A stretch of 22,844 nucleotides of DNA from a virus, in IMG/VR virus record IMGVR_UViG_3300021962_005476, positions 1 to 22,844 of that record. The stretch is one strand, 5' to 3'. The position numbers and the translations under genes were made by a program. This document shows, one piece after another, positions 1-7,782 of the stretch; position 1 is the stretch's first letter; each line of letters opens with the position of its first letter. The notes beneath the pieces are model-generated. The model worked only from the letters and a program-made list of their open reading frames with translations, ran no database searches and was not told where the DNA came from.

Positions 1-1
1 A

Positions 2-3000
2 GATGCTACATTAACAACACCAGTAGATGGCACAACTTGGACTGCTTATGTTAGTGGCGGCAATGCTGTAGGGGTTGGTACATATACTGACTTAACTATT
101 CAAGGCGGCAATGTTTCTATCAGTAGCAATGACAACACTTGGGAATTTGGTAGTGATGGTAACTTGACATTACCCGCGGGCGGTACTATTGCAGAAGGTG
201 GTGGACTTACTGGTGCTATAAAACTCACACCTGCTGGTGGTGCTAATGATAACCAAGCATTATTGATTTATCCCACAGGCACCGCTGAAGGTGATCACAT
301 ACACTTAACCGCAGGCGGCGGACCAACTGAACTGTATCTCGGCAGTGATTATCAATATGTTAAATTAGTCAATGGTGGCAATGTAGAAGTACAAGCATCC
401 CAACCAACTTCCCCGTATGACACAGCAACTTGGACCTTTGGAACAGATGGCAGATTGATCAATCTAGAAGGGTTAACCTTAACAGCTGGCGGACAATTTA
501 ATATTTGTACCATACTCACTGGCGGCAGTGGATATGATACTGGAAGTGCTTTGAAGGCAACCACTGGTGGTTCAGGCACAGGAATGACAGTGGGCATAGG
601 CTATGGATTGAGTAACCAATTAACAAATGCCGATGTAGTAGATCCGGGCACAGGATATGTTGATGGTGATGTTATTACCGTGTCTGGAGGCACCGGTGGC
701 ACATTTGTTATCACCCAATACAATGAACAAGCCAATCAAGGCAACAACAACTTTATTGAATCCAACTGGGTATTTGACATAGATGGTAATTTAACATTAC
801 CAGGTAACACATTTGCTGTTAACTATGCTAACGGAACTCAAGTATCAATTGGTGGAGGCAGTAATACAGGTAATGTTACATTTGACGATAATATTGTTAT
901 AGGTACTAGCAACTTAAAGTTACAACCTGATTCTACTAATAGTAGTGCTTATTTAGATATCTATCTAACCGGTGGCCCAGACATTCATATTGCTGGAAAC
1001 GGCGAAACTGTAATTCTTGGAACTGATGACTTTGCTAATGTCACTGTCAATGTTGATGGCAATGTGTCTATACAATCCGGTAATGCTAGTGGCACACATA
1101 CTTGGAACTTTGGCACAGATGGTAATTTAACATTACCAGGTGACATATTTGCAGTTAATTATTCTAACGGCACACAAGTATCATTAGGAGGCAGCTATAG
1201 TAATGCTGACGTTGCTAACTATCTTCCAACTTACACAGGTAATGTTTCTGCAAATTACTTTATTGGTGATGGTAGTCAATTGACAGGATTACCAGCCCCA
1301 GTAGTTACACAAGATATCACCTCTACCGGTGCTATGAGCATAATGACATATGATGGCACTATAAAATATGTAAACTATGCTACCGTTGAACCATCCACAG
1401 GTAATATTACCGGCAACTATTTCATTGGTAATGGTAGTGTATTAACATCTATAACCGGCGGTAATGTAAGTGGTCAAGTTGGTAATGCATTGATAGCAGG
1501 TACTGTCTATACAAATGCTCAACCAAATATCACATCATTGGGTGCATTAAGTAGCTTAACAATAACTGCTAATATTACTAGTGGTAATGCTGATTTAGGT
1601 AACTTAGTAACAGCAAACTACTTTACTGGTAATGGATCGCTGTTAACTGGAATAACAGCAGGTACTAGTTATGCAAATAGTAATGTAGCAACATTCTTAG
1701 CAAGTTTTGGTAGTAATACAATCAGTACGACAGGTAATGTTAGTGCAGGTAATTTTATAGGTACTCTTGCTAACGGTAATAGTAATATAACTATTGCTGT
1801 GGCAGCAGGTAATGTAGTTACTAACGTTAACGGATCAACAATATTAACAACATATTCAGGTGGTATTAAAGTTGGTGGCAGTGGTATATTACAAAGCCCG
1901 GGCGGCGCAGGGTCTATTACATTAAATAACAACGGTGCTAACATTCCAACTGCTAATATCACTACTCAGTTGAATGTTACCGGTGCTAGTGGTGCAAACA
2001 TATTAGGAACTACAAATACTGGTATTGGAGCATTGAACGTTGGTGTAACTACAACACCATTAGCAAATACAGTAACAAGTTTTAATAGTAACGTAAATTA
2101 CTATACTCAAGTTACATTACAAAATAAGAGTACTGGTACTGACGCCACTGCTGATTTTGTAATAACTGCTGATAATGGTAGTGACACAGTAAACTACGCT
2201 GACTTTGGTATTATCAATAGCGGTTACGATGCTAACACACCTACGAACAGTTTAGGTAATATTGTGTATGCGGCTGACACATACATATATGCTCAAGGTA
2301 ATGCTAGTGCTACCGGACAGTCAGGCGGTAACTTAGCAATTGGTACAACGGTTGCTAGTAAGACAGTTAAGATTTTTGCAGGTGGGGTAACATCAAGTAA
2401 TATTGTTGCTACATTTGCTAATACTGGGCTTGCAGTTACTGGTAATGTCACCGCAACGAATTTTAGTGGTAATATTTCTATCACAGGTAATGTAATAGGA
2501 ACTAGTCCAAATGTTTCATTGGTTGCAGGCAGTTATACAATGACTTTTGACAACACTGGTATCTTAACCTTACCAAGAATGGGCGGTGATGAAGGTGGTG
2601 AGATTAATTTAGGCATTCCTGCATCCAATACTACACTATCAACTCGGGTAGTTCTTGATGTTTACCAAGATAGATTGAGATTCTTTGACGGCAGTACCAA
2701 AGGTGCTTATATTGATTTGAGTCAAGCCAGCTCAGGTGTTGGAACCTTGCTTAACAATCGTGTCAGCGGATTAGTTAATGCCGGTACTTTTGTAACCATG
2801 GATCTTATCAAAGCCACAGTCACATCAAGCGGTAATCGTGGATTAAGTTTAGCAACAACAACCGGAACAGTTGCATACAGTATAGGTGGTACTTATGGTA
2901 TGGCAACACCCGCTAGTGGCGGCAGTGCTGGTACAGGAACATTGACAACAACTGCTACTGCCTCAATATTTAATTGGGGCTTCACCAGTACCGGTGATAC

Positions 3001-3109
3001 ATCAACTTATATCTTAACTGATACTACAAATAGTAGGGCCTATCGTATCACACTACAAATAGGCGCTAGTTTCAACAACAACATGATTTCAATTGAGAGA
3101 TTAATCTAA
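2..3109 (+). CDS. Tail fibre / adhesin, repetitive, 5'-truncated
   Basis: The frame is open from base 2, so the gene starts left of the window; the in-frame TTG at 164 is internal. It is rich in Gly, Asn, Thr and Ser and built from short repeats, as in trimeric phage fibres. A unit with W/F-x-F-G-x-D-G-N-L-T-L-P occurs near 137, 428, 764, 1100 and 2537. A second unit, N-Y-F-x-G-x-G-S-x-L-T-G, occurs at 1253, 1415 and 1616. Near 500-715 lies a Gly-rich module with G-S-G-Y and G-T-G-Y-x-D-G-D-V turns, a type common in fibres. The last 120 residues are non-repetitive and end in a hydrophobic strand, suggesting a C-terminal knob that contacts the receptor. No membrane segment was seen. The stop overlaps the next start (TAATG), so the LamG gene is probably its translational partner. 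A fibre role is well supported; which fibre (long, short or whisker) cannot be told. Confidence 0.85.
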   Translation, partial: DATLTTPVDGTTWTAYVSGGNAVGVGTYTDLTIQGGNVSISSNDNTWEFGSDGNLTLPAGGTIAEGGGLTGAIKLTPAGGANDNQALLIYPTGTAEGDHIHLTAGGGPTELYLGSDYQYVKLVNGGNVEVQASQPTSPYDTATWTFGTDGRLINLEGLTLTAGGQFNICTILTGGSGYDTGSALKATTGGSGTGMTVGIGYGLSNQLTNADVVDPGTGYVDGDVITVSGGTGGTFVITQYNEQANQGNNNFIESNWVFDIDGNLTLPGNTFAVNYANGTQVSIGGGSNTGNVTFDDNIVIGTSNLKLQPDSTNSSAYLDIYLTGGPDIHIAGNGETVILGTDDFANVTVNVDGNVSIQSGNASGTHTWNFGTDGNLTLPGDIFAVNYSNGTQVSLGGSYSNADVANYLPTYTGNVSANYFIGDGSQLTGLPAPVVTQDITSTGAMSIMTYDGTIKYVNYATVEPSTGNITGNYFIGNGSVLTSITGGNVSGQVGNALIAGTVYTNAQPNITSLGALSSLTITANITSGNADLGNLVTANYFTGNGSLLTGITAGTSYANSNVATFLASFGSNTISTTGNVSAGNFIGTLANGNSNITIAVAAGNVVTNVNGSTILTTYSGGIKVGGSGILQSPGGAGSITLNNNGANIPTANITTQLNVTGASGANILGTTNTGIGALNVGVTTTPLANTVTSFNSNVNYYTQVTLQNKSTGTDATADFVITADNGSDTVNYADFGIINSGYDANTPTNSLGNIVYAADTYIYAQGNASATGQSGGNLAIGTTVASKTVKIFAGGVTSSNIVATFANTGLAVTGNVTATNFSGNISITGNVIGTSPNVSLVAGSYTMTFDNTGILTLPRMGGDEGGEINLGIPASNTTLSTRVVLDVYQDRLRFFDGSTKGAYIDLSQASSGVGTLLNNRVSGLVNAGTFVTMDLIKATVTSSGNRGLSLATTTGTVAYSIGGTYGMATPASGGSAGTGTLTTTATASIFNWGFTSTGDTSTYILTDTTNSRAYRITLQIGASFNNNMISIERLI
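782..862 (+). repeat. Direct repeat copy A in fibre gene
   Basis: This 81-base stretch is closely repeated at 1118-1195, beginning with the identical 23 bases from GATGGTAATTTAAC onward. It encodes D-G-N-L-T-L-P-G followed by F-A-V-N-Y-x-N-G-T-Q-V-S. The two copies differ mostly at silent positions and by one codon in length. Confidence 0.8.
1118..1195 (+). repeat. Direct repeat copy B in fibre gene
   Basis: Partner of the repeat at 782-862, 336 bases downstream. Recombination between the two copies would delete or duplicate one fibre unit in frame. Confidence 0.8.
1253..1651 (+). repeat. Three GxGSxLTG fibre repeats
   Basis: Three copies of an N-Y-F-[IT]-G-[DN]-G-S-x-L-T-[GS] unit start at 1253, 1415 and 1616. 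Each is followed by a linker rich in Asn, Gly and Ile. Degenerate relatives (G-N-F-I-G and T-N-F-S-G) continue near 1748 and 2456. Such units are typical of extended beta-structured fibres. Confidence 0.75.
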
Positions 3110-4494
3110 TGATTATACAAGGTGTAACTTTACAAGGTCTAACAGTATATGACAATTCGTTTAATAGTAACGGTGCGTTGTTGTATGTAGATGCTGGCAA
3201 CACTGCCAGCTATCCTGGCACAGGAACAGCCTGGACTGGTTTATCAGACAATGCTAGTAATGCTACATTAGTAAATAGCCCTACCTTCACCAGTGCTGGC
3301 GCCGCCAGTTATTTTACTTTTAGTGGTACAGGTGCACAGTATGCTTCAACAACAGCAAGTAAGTTTAATGTTGCCTACACTGGTAAAACTGTTATAGTGG
3401 CCGCAAGAATGGCTAACAGTTCTTTTTCAACCGGCACATACCGTTGCTTGTTTGGCACCAATGGTGGCACTAGAAATTTTAATACCTATATGTACTTTGA
3501 TGGATCAAACTTTAAACTACATTACAGTGCCAATGGCGTTGGAGGTTTTAGCAACAATCTATCAATAGCATATATGCAGTGGCTTGTTATCGCAATTACG
3601 CATACCACCGGCGGACTAGTAACTTATTATCTCAACGGACAACCTGTGGGAACTAACACTGGTGTAACATTTGCTCAATATAGCGCCAACAGTGGAGAAT
3701 ATGTAGCTTTAGGTGACAACTACTGGTACGGAGACATTGGTATGACTGCTGTATATGGACGGGCACTATCTGCGGATGAAATAACACAAAACTATAATGC
3801 ATTATCTCTTAAATATTTCAGTGTAACTACTAATTTAGTCGCTTATTACAATCCTGATTTAACTACAAGTTATCCGGGAACAGGAACAACATTGTTTGAT
3901 ATTTCCGGCAACGGATTAAATGGTACAATGAGCAACATCACTTATACTGATCCGTACTTTACATATAATGGAACAAGTAGTCAGGTTAATATTCCGGATA
4001 ATGCATTATTAGAACCTGGATCTGGAAGTTGGACTATGGAAGCCTGGGCTTATCTTAGTAACACAGGTGGAGGAACCAAAACTATTCTAGGTAAATTTGA
4101 TCCCGGAGGTGGCTCACAAGATGTGTCATATTCAATACGTATAGCTACAGCCACCGCGTTCGCTCAGATGGGTGATGGTCTAGGTAACTACGTCAACAGT
4201 ACAAGTTACACAATGTCGCTTAATACTTGGGTACATATTGTGTATGTTTGGACAAACGGTGCCACTAAAACACTAGTAACTTACATTAACGGTTCTAGCA
4301 TAGGTTCGGTGTCACATACCCTATCTAGCCTATTAAATACACCATCTAACTTGTATCTAGGCAGTTACAACAATGGAGAATATAGTCAGTATTTTACCGG
4401 CCGTATAGGTATAACAAGATTGTACAATGCCGCACTAACCGCTAACCAAGTACTACAGAACTTTAACGCTAACAGGTCAACATACGGTCTATAA
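3109..4494 (+). CDS. Tandem LamG (concanavalin A-like) adhesin
   Basis: 461 residues holding two copies of a jelly-roll domain of the LamG/concanavalin A-like type, about residues 20-230 and 240-458. Each copy opens with an L-x-x-Y-x-(D/N) strand and S-Y-P-G-T-G-T, contains a G-x-x-W or W-x-x-x-A-W strand pair and a Y-x-N-G hairpin, and ends with G-x-I-G-x-x-x-x-Y-x-x-A-L (G-D-I-G-M-T-A-V-Y-G-R-A-L and G-R-I-G-I-T-R-L-Y-N-A-A-L). The domains resemble each other, implying internal duplication. In this family the fold binds glycans, so host-surface recognition at the tail tip is the likely role. No signal peptide is seen. The start overlaps the fibre stop by one base (TAATG), so the two are probably translated together. 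The fold call is firm; the ligand is unknown. Confidence 0.8.
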   Translation: MIIQGVTLQGLTVYDNSFNSNGALLYVDAGNTASYPGTGTAWTGLSDNASNATLVNSPTFTSAGAASYFTFSGTGAQYASTTASKFNVAYTGKTVIVAARMANSSFSTGTYRCLFGTNGGTRNFNTYMYFDGSNFKLHYSANGVGGFSNNLSIAYMQWLVIAITHTTGGLVTYYLNGQPVGTNTGVTFAQYSANSGEYVALGDNYWYGDIGMTAVYGRALSADEITQNYNALSLKYFSVTTNLVAYYNPDLTTSYPGTGTTLFDISGNGLNGTMSNITYTDPYFTYNGTSSQVNIPDNALLEPGSGSWTMEAWAYLSNTGGGTKTILGKFDPGGGSQDVSYSIRIATATAFAQMGDGLGNYVNSTSYTMSLNTWVHIVYVWTNGATKTLVTYINGSSIGSVSHTLSSLLNTPSNLYLGSYNNGEYSQYFTGRIGITRLYNAALTANQVLQNFNANRSTYGL

Positions 4495-4524
4495 GATTAT
4501 AATAAATATAACCAATTAATTTAC

Positions 4525-4532
4525 TATAAATA
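4525..4532 (+). promoter_or_regulatory. T4-type late promoter, exact TATAAATA
   Basis: An exact match to the T4 late promoter core sits 26 bases upstream of the cupin start, in a 64-base intergenic stretch that is nearly all A and T. T4 late promoters have only this -10-like element and are read by RNA polymerase carrying gp55, gp33 and the gp45 clamp. The AT-rich setting makes a chance match possible. Confidence 0.55.
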
Positions 4533-4558
4533 ACAATAAATTTTATAAGTTATTTTAA

Positions 4559-5242
4559 ATGATTAAACATAGACCAAAAGATACCAGAAAACATATGAAT
4601 GTTGGATGGTTTGAAACATATCGTTCATTTAGCAATAACAGTTACTGGGATACAAACTATATCAATTACTCTATATTAGAAGTAATCAATGATGATAGAG
4701 TTCAACCAAGACATTTTGTACCCGTACATCAACACATGGATATGGAGATACTGGGCTATGTAATTAATGGTCCATGCTATCATAACGACAACTTACGCAA
4801 TATACTACAAGTACCGACAGGCTCAGTTCAACATATGACAGCTGGGTCTGGTATTTGGCATATTGAGGGTAATAATTCAGATAAACCTATTCGTTATTTG
4901 CAGATATGGTTGCGCCCCAATAAAATGGGAATACCCCCTAAATATGATGGATATCAGTTTACTAGAGAAGATAAATTAAACAAGTTTGCAAATATTGCTA
5001 GTCAAAAAGGTAGTCCAGTTACTATACAAAGTGATGCTATAGTAAAAGCTGGTATTTTTACAGAATCGTATACTGAAAATCTAGACCCCACTTGTAAATA
5101 TTACTTGTATATAATTACAGGTAAAGCTACTATCAATGGGAATGAATCAGTTGAGGGTGATGGATATATGTTTGAGCAAGAAAACATGTTAGAAATAACT
5201 AGCCCTGATGATTCAGAAATGATACTTTTTAATTTACCTTGA
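4559..5242 (+). CDS. Pirin-type bicupin (YhaK-like)
   Basis: 227 residues with two cupin halves, as in pirin and E. coli YhaK. The N-terminal half carries the pirin signature: H57-Q-H59 followed by M-E-I-L-G-Y-V, then G-S-V-Q-H-M-T-A-G-S-G-I-W-H101-I-E103. H57, H59, H101 and E103 correspond to the four iron ligands of pirins, so a metal site is expected. The C-terminal half has no such ligands, as is usual. Pirin relatives act as quercetin dioxygenases, redox sensors or transcription cofactors; which applies here cannot be told. The gene stands between the adhesins and the tagged block, has an exact late-promoter core upstream, and shows no clear ribosome binding site. It lacks the N-terminal tag of its downstream neighbours. 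A metal cupin is unusual cargo for a phage. Confidence 0.8.
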   Translation: MIKHRPKDTRKHMNVGWFETYRSFSNNSYWDTNYINYSILEVINDDRVQPRHFVPVHQHMDMEILGYVINGPCYHNDNLRNILQVPTGSVQHMTAGSGIWHIEGNNSDKPIRYLQIWLRPNKMGIPPKYDGYQFTREDKLNKFANIASQKGSPVTIQSDAIVKAGIFTESYTENLDPTCKYYLYIITGKATINGNESVEGDGYMFEQENMLEITSPDDSEMILFNLP

Positions 5243-5257
5243 CAACTATCCAAAAAC

Positions 5258-5265
5258 GATAAATA
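5258..5265 (+). promoter_or_regulatory. Late-promoter-like GATAAATA
   Basis: GATAAATA followed by CATAATA lies 22 bases upstream of the ATG of the 664-residue tagged protein. It differs from TATAAATA at the first base only. The same octamer recurs at 17280-17287 and a C variant at 12666, always in an intergenic or leader stretch. Confidence 0.45.
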
Positions 5266-5287
5266 CATAATATATGGAATTTGTATT

Positions 5288-7282
5288 ATGAAAATATCCT
5301 CTCTTTTTGAAATGACAACGACAGTTAGCAGTCCTTCAGGACTACAGAGTCAACAAGCACCTAAATTTGGTCGTGATCCAAACGTGTTAGAAGATGAAAA
5401 GATTGAAGAAACTACTTCAGGTTCTATTGCTACAGTAGCACAGCCCATGGGAAGTATGCAACGTAGGGGTAAAGGTAGTATGTTTCAAGGCATCAGTTCT
5501 AGCGAAAAGTTTCCAAACAGCAGAAAAGCTGGTATTAAAGAAGAAGCAATAAGCGAAGATGATATCAGCGAAGAACAATTACTAGCAAAATCAAAAAGAA
5601 AAGAATTCTTTAACAAATCAAAAGCCCGTGACATAGGTAATAGACCAGAAGACCGTGATATCATGGCAAAAGAAGAATTCGACGGCGGCGGTGAATACAA
5701 TGATGAAGTAGACATGGTGCAAAATAATCTACATACTATTGTTAGAGTATCAGGTCATTTGGGCAACGAATTACAAGCAGATGAAAATTTACCAGAATGG
5801 GTACAAGAGAAAATTGCAGTAGCCAAATCTATTATGGTTACTGTCATGGATTATATGATTAGTCAGCATGAACGTGGCAATGTCTATACGATAGATGAAA
5901 ATACTGGTTCAAAGAGAGATGAATACACTCAGGAAGCAAACGCATTAAAAGCATGGTTGGCTCAGAACAGTCATGACCAATATGCAGACCACTATGGTTC
6001 TTGGTCTACGTGGAATAATAATCGTATGCGCTACGAAAAATTATTAGATTTGATTAAGCGTTTGGATAACGGACAGGGTATGGCAGAAGTTGCACCTCCC
6101 GGAGCTAAAGCAGAACGCATGGTAAAACACATCAAAAAGAGTTATAGCAAAGATGGTAAACTAAGTCCTAAAGAGAAAAGTATTGCTTATGCTACTGCAT
6201 GGAAAGCACACAACAAAGGTAAAGTTAAAGAGCAAGGTGTGGCGGAGGGCTACCAGTTAGATGAAGGTGCTATTGAAACTATTACAGCATTAGTCAAGAA
6301 GATTCCTGGCATTGGCAAATATTATCAAATGGCACAACAATACAAGCCACAATTGATTGAAATTCTGAAGACCAGCAAGTCTGGTAAAGAAGTTAAACAA
6401 AAGATGGAACAATTGGCAGCAGGTCAGTCTGCCACAGTCGCCGAATCGGGTATGACGAAACAACTTGGTGGATTGGCAGTAGGTGGCGGCAGCATTTTAT
6501 CTACAATGTGGATGAATGCTATGGGAATGATTGATGGTGTATTGGCACACGCAGCCGCAGGCGAAGTAGGAGGCGCAGTAGCATCTGGTAGTATTCTAGG
6601 ATTGATTCCTGTAACACTAATGTTATTTGCGGCAATGTTAATGTTCAAAGGATCAAAACAAAGTAGCGATGAAAAAGCACAAGCATTTCAAGCACAACGT
6701 GGTCAGCAAGGTGTGGCGGAAGGCACGGACGGACAAGTTGTGTTTTCGGGCACCGGTGCTGATGGTGGCAAATATGAAATCATTCAGTCCAGTCCCACAG
6801 ACTTCATGATTCACGCCAACGGTAAGCACATTGACACTTATTCAAGTCTACAGCGAGCCATGAGTGTGCTCAAAAATGAAGTACCAGGATTAACTAAAGG
6901 TGTGGCGGAAGGTTCTACTACCGGACCAACAATTAAAGGCAATAAGATTTATTATGCAGACCATGTTGTAATACTTGATCCAGCAATTTACAATTCAGAT
7001 CCAGCACTATACGATGAGTATGTGCGTGATATAGCTGGCGAAGACTTAGATCCTCAAGGCGATGCAAAATACCACAAGTATGAATTAGACCGAATCAACA
7101 ACGATGGGTCTTGGACAGTTAGAAAATTAAAACCAAAAGGTGTGGCGGAGGAAAGCAAAGGCTTATGGGCTAACATACATGCTAAACGTGAACGTATTAA
7201 ACATGGTAGCGGAGAACACATGCGTAAGCCAGGTAGTAAAGGTGCACCGACTGCTGATGCATTAAGAAAGTCAGCAAAGTGA
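5288..7282 (+). CDS. Multidomain tagged virion-internal protein with GVAE joints
   Basis: 664 residues, no single known family. It opens with the tag M-K-I-S-S-L-F-E, an L-x-E site at residue 8. Four identical G-V-A-E joints start at residues 317, 475, 538 and 618, and a diverged G-M-A-E at 264. Segments in order: a charged low-complexity region (30-140); a helical module around 143-200 with N-L-P-E-W-V-Q-E-K; a basic module around 266-312 (K-A-E-R-M-V-K-H-I-K-K and A-Y-A-T-A-W-K-A-H), probably nucleic-acid-binding; a helical stretch (325-385); two probable membrane helices between 391 and 453; a small beta module (479-537); another (542-617); and a basic tail with G-L-W-A-N-I-H-A-K and R-K-P-G-S-K-G-A-P-T. 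A processed internal or injected protein is my inference, and the hydrophobic segment would suit a membrane target. The stop overlaps the next start (GTGA). Confidence 0.65.
   Translation: MKISSLFEMTTTVSSPSGLQSQQAPKFGRDPNVLEDEKIEETTSGSIATVAQPMGSMQRRGKGSMFQGISSSEKFPNSRKAGIKEEAISEDDISEEQLLAKSKRKEFFNKSKARDIGNRPEDRDIMAKEEFDGGGEYNDEVDMVQNNLHTIVRVSGHLGNELQADENLPEWVQEKIAVAKSIMVTVMDYMISQHERGNVYTIDENTGSKRDEYTQEANALKAWLAQNSHDQYADHYGSWSTWNNNRMRYEKLLDLIKRLDNGQGMAEVAPPGAKAERMVKHIKKSYSKDGKLSPKEKSIAYATAWKAHNKGKVKEQGVAEGYQLDEGAIETITALVKKIPGIGKYYQMAQQYKPQLIEILKTSKSGKEVKQKMEQLAAGQSATVAESGMTKQLGGLAVGGGSILSTMWMNAMGMIDGVLAHAAAGEVGGAVASGSILGLIPVTLMLFAAMLMFKGSKQSSDEKAQAFQAQRGQQGVAEGTDGQVVFSGTGADGGKYEIIQSSPTDFMIHANGKHIDTYSSLQRAMSVLKNEVPGLTKGVAEGSTTGPTIKGNKIYYADHVVILDPAIYNSDPALYDEYVRDIAGEDLDPQGDAKYHKYELDRINNDGSWTVRKLKPKGVAEESKGLWANIHAKRERIKHGSGEHMRKPGSKGAPTADALRKSAK
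6077..6089 (+). repeat. Diverged copy of the GVAE joint
   Basis: GGTATGGCAGAAG differs from the joint core GGTGTGGCGGAAG at two positions and encodes G-M-A-E at residue 264, at the boundary before a P-P-G-A-K-A basic module. It could be an old copy that has drifted. Confidence 0.4.
6234..6248 (+). repeat. GVAE joint, copy 1
   Basis: AAGGTGTGGCGGAGG, encoding the G-V-A-E joint at residue 317 of the 664-residue protein. It is followed a few residues later by L-D-E-G, a second possible cleavage site. Confidence 0.85.
6708..6722 (+). repeat. GVAE joint, copy 2
   Basis: AAGGTGTGGCGGAAG, joint at residue 475. It separates the probable membrane segment from a small beta-rich module. Confidence 0.85.
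6897..6911 (+). repeat. GVAE joint, copy 3
   Basis: AAGGTGTGGCGGAAG, joint at residue 538, only 63 residues after copy 2. The two bracket a self-contained small module. Confidence 0.85.
7137..7151 (+). repeat. GVAE joint, copy 4
   Basis: AAGGTGTGGCGGAGG, joint at residue 618, just before the basic C-terminal tail module. Confidence 0.85.
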
Positions 7283-7782
7283 AAATAACTGATGTTTTAG
7301 TTGAAGGTGCGTTTGGTAAAAACTTATATTACCAAGTTGATAACCAAGATAAAAATAGTGCATTGAAAGTTCAACAGCATTTTCCTTTTTATCCAACTAA
7401 AACTGAAGGCATATGGAAATGCCCTATAATGAAAAATGAAAGTTTTCAAACAGAGCAAAAGAAAAGACAGATTCTTAATCACTTATTCACACCTATCGTT
7501 GATATAAAGAAGCACCTTAAGGGACTAAAAGAATTTGCTGATACTGGTGACGGTGATAATGGTGGACAAGATGGTGAAGAAATTTTACGCCAATTAGCTA
7601 AACAATGGTGGTTAGGTACTGAACAAGACATGATTCGTGCTGAACGCACACTAGCAAGTATGGGCTGGGAAATCGGTGAAGATGAAGGTAGTTATGATAA
7701 TGGTGGCGTGTTTGTAGTACGTGCAGGGGACACAAACGGGAAAAGTTACATATCATGGTCCCATGAAGATTTGGAGAATTAA
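7279..7782 (+). CDS. Tagged protein of unknown function, GTG start
   Basis: 167 residues. A GTG start at 7279 overlaps the preceding TGA by four bases. The start is chosen because it yields the tag M-K-I-T-D-V-L-V-E-G, matching the next gene's M-K-I-T-E-L-Y-E-G. The L-V-E at residues 7-9 fits the prohead-protease consensus. The N-terminal half is unrecognised. The C-terminal half has Q-W-W-L-G-T-E, then R-A-E-R-T-L-A-S-M-G-W-E-I-G and G-V-F-V-V-R-A-G-D, a compact alpha/beta module that I have the impression recurs in aquatic phage proteins. No catalytic motif, signal peptide or membrane segment is seen. The stop abuts the next ATG without a gap, so it is translationally coupled to the Gp88-like gene. 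Confidence 0.7.
   Translation: MKITDVLVEGAFGKNLYYQVDNQDKNSALKVQQHFPFYPTKTEGIWKCPIMKNESFQTEQKKRQILNHLFTPIVDIKKHLKGLKEFADTGDGDNGGQDGEEILRQLAKQWWLGTEQDMIRAERTLASMGWEIGEDEGSYDNGGVFVVRAGDTNGKSYISWSHEDLEN

Noticed and set aside
164-3109. TTG at 164 as the start of the fibre gene
   Set aside because: The frame is open to base 2 and the upstream residues continue the W-E-F-G-S-D-G-N-L-T-L-P repeat, so the gene begins before the window.
1-4494. CRISPR array or tandem DNA repeat region in the first 4.5 kb
   Set aside because: The repeats are coding, imperfect and of unequal spacing, as expected of fibre proteins; no regular repeat-spacer pattern is present.
5239-5273. Sigma70-type promoter starting with TTGACA at 5239
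   Set aside because: The -35 is perfect but no acceptable -10 lies at 16-18 bases; the nearest candidates are at 19 and 23. The late-type GATAAATA is the better reading.
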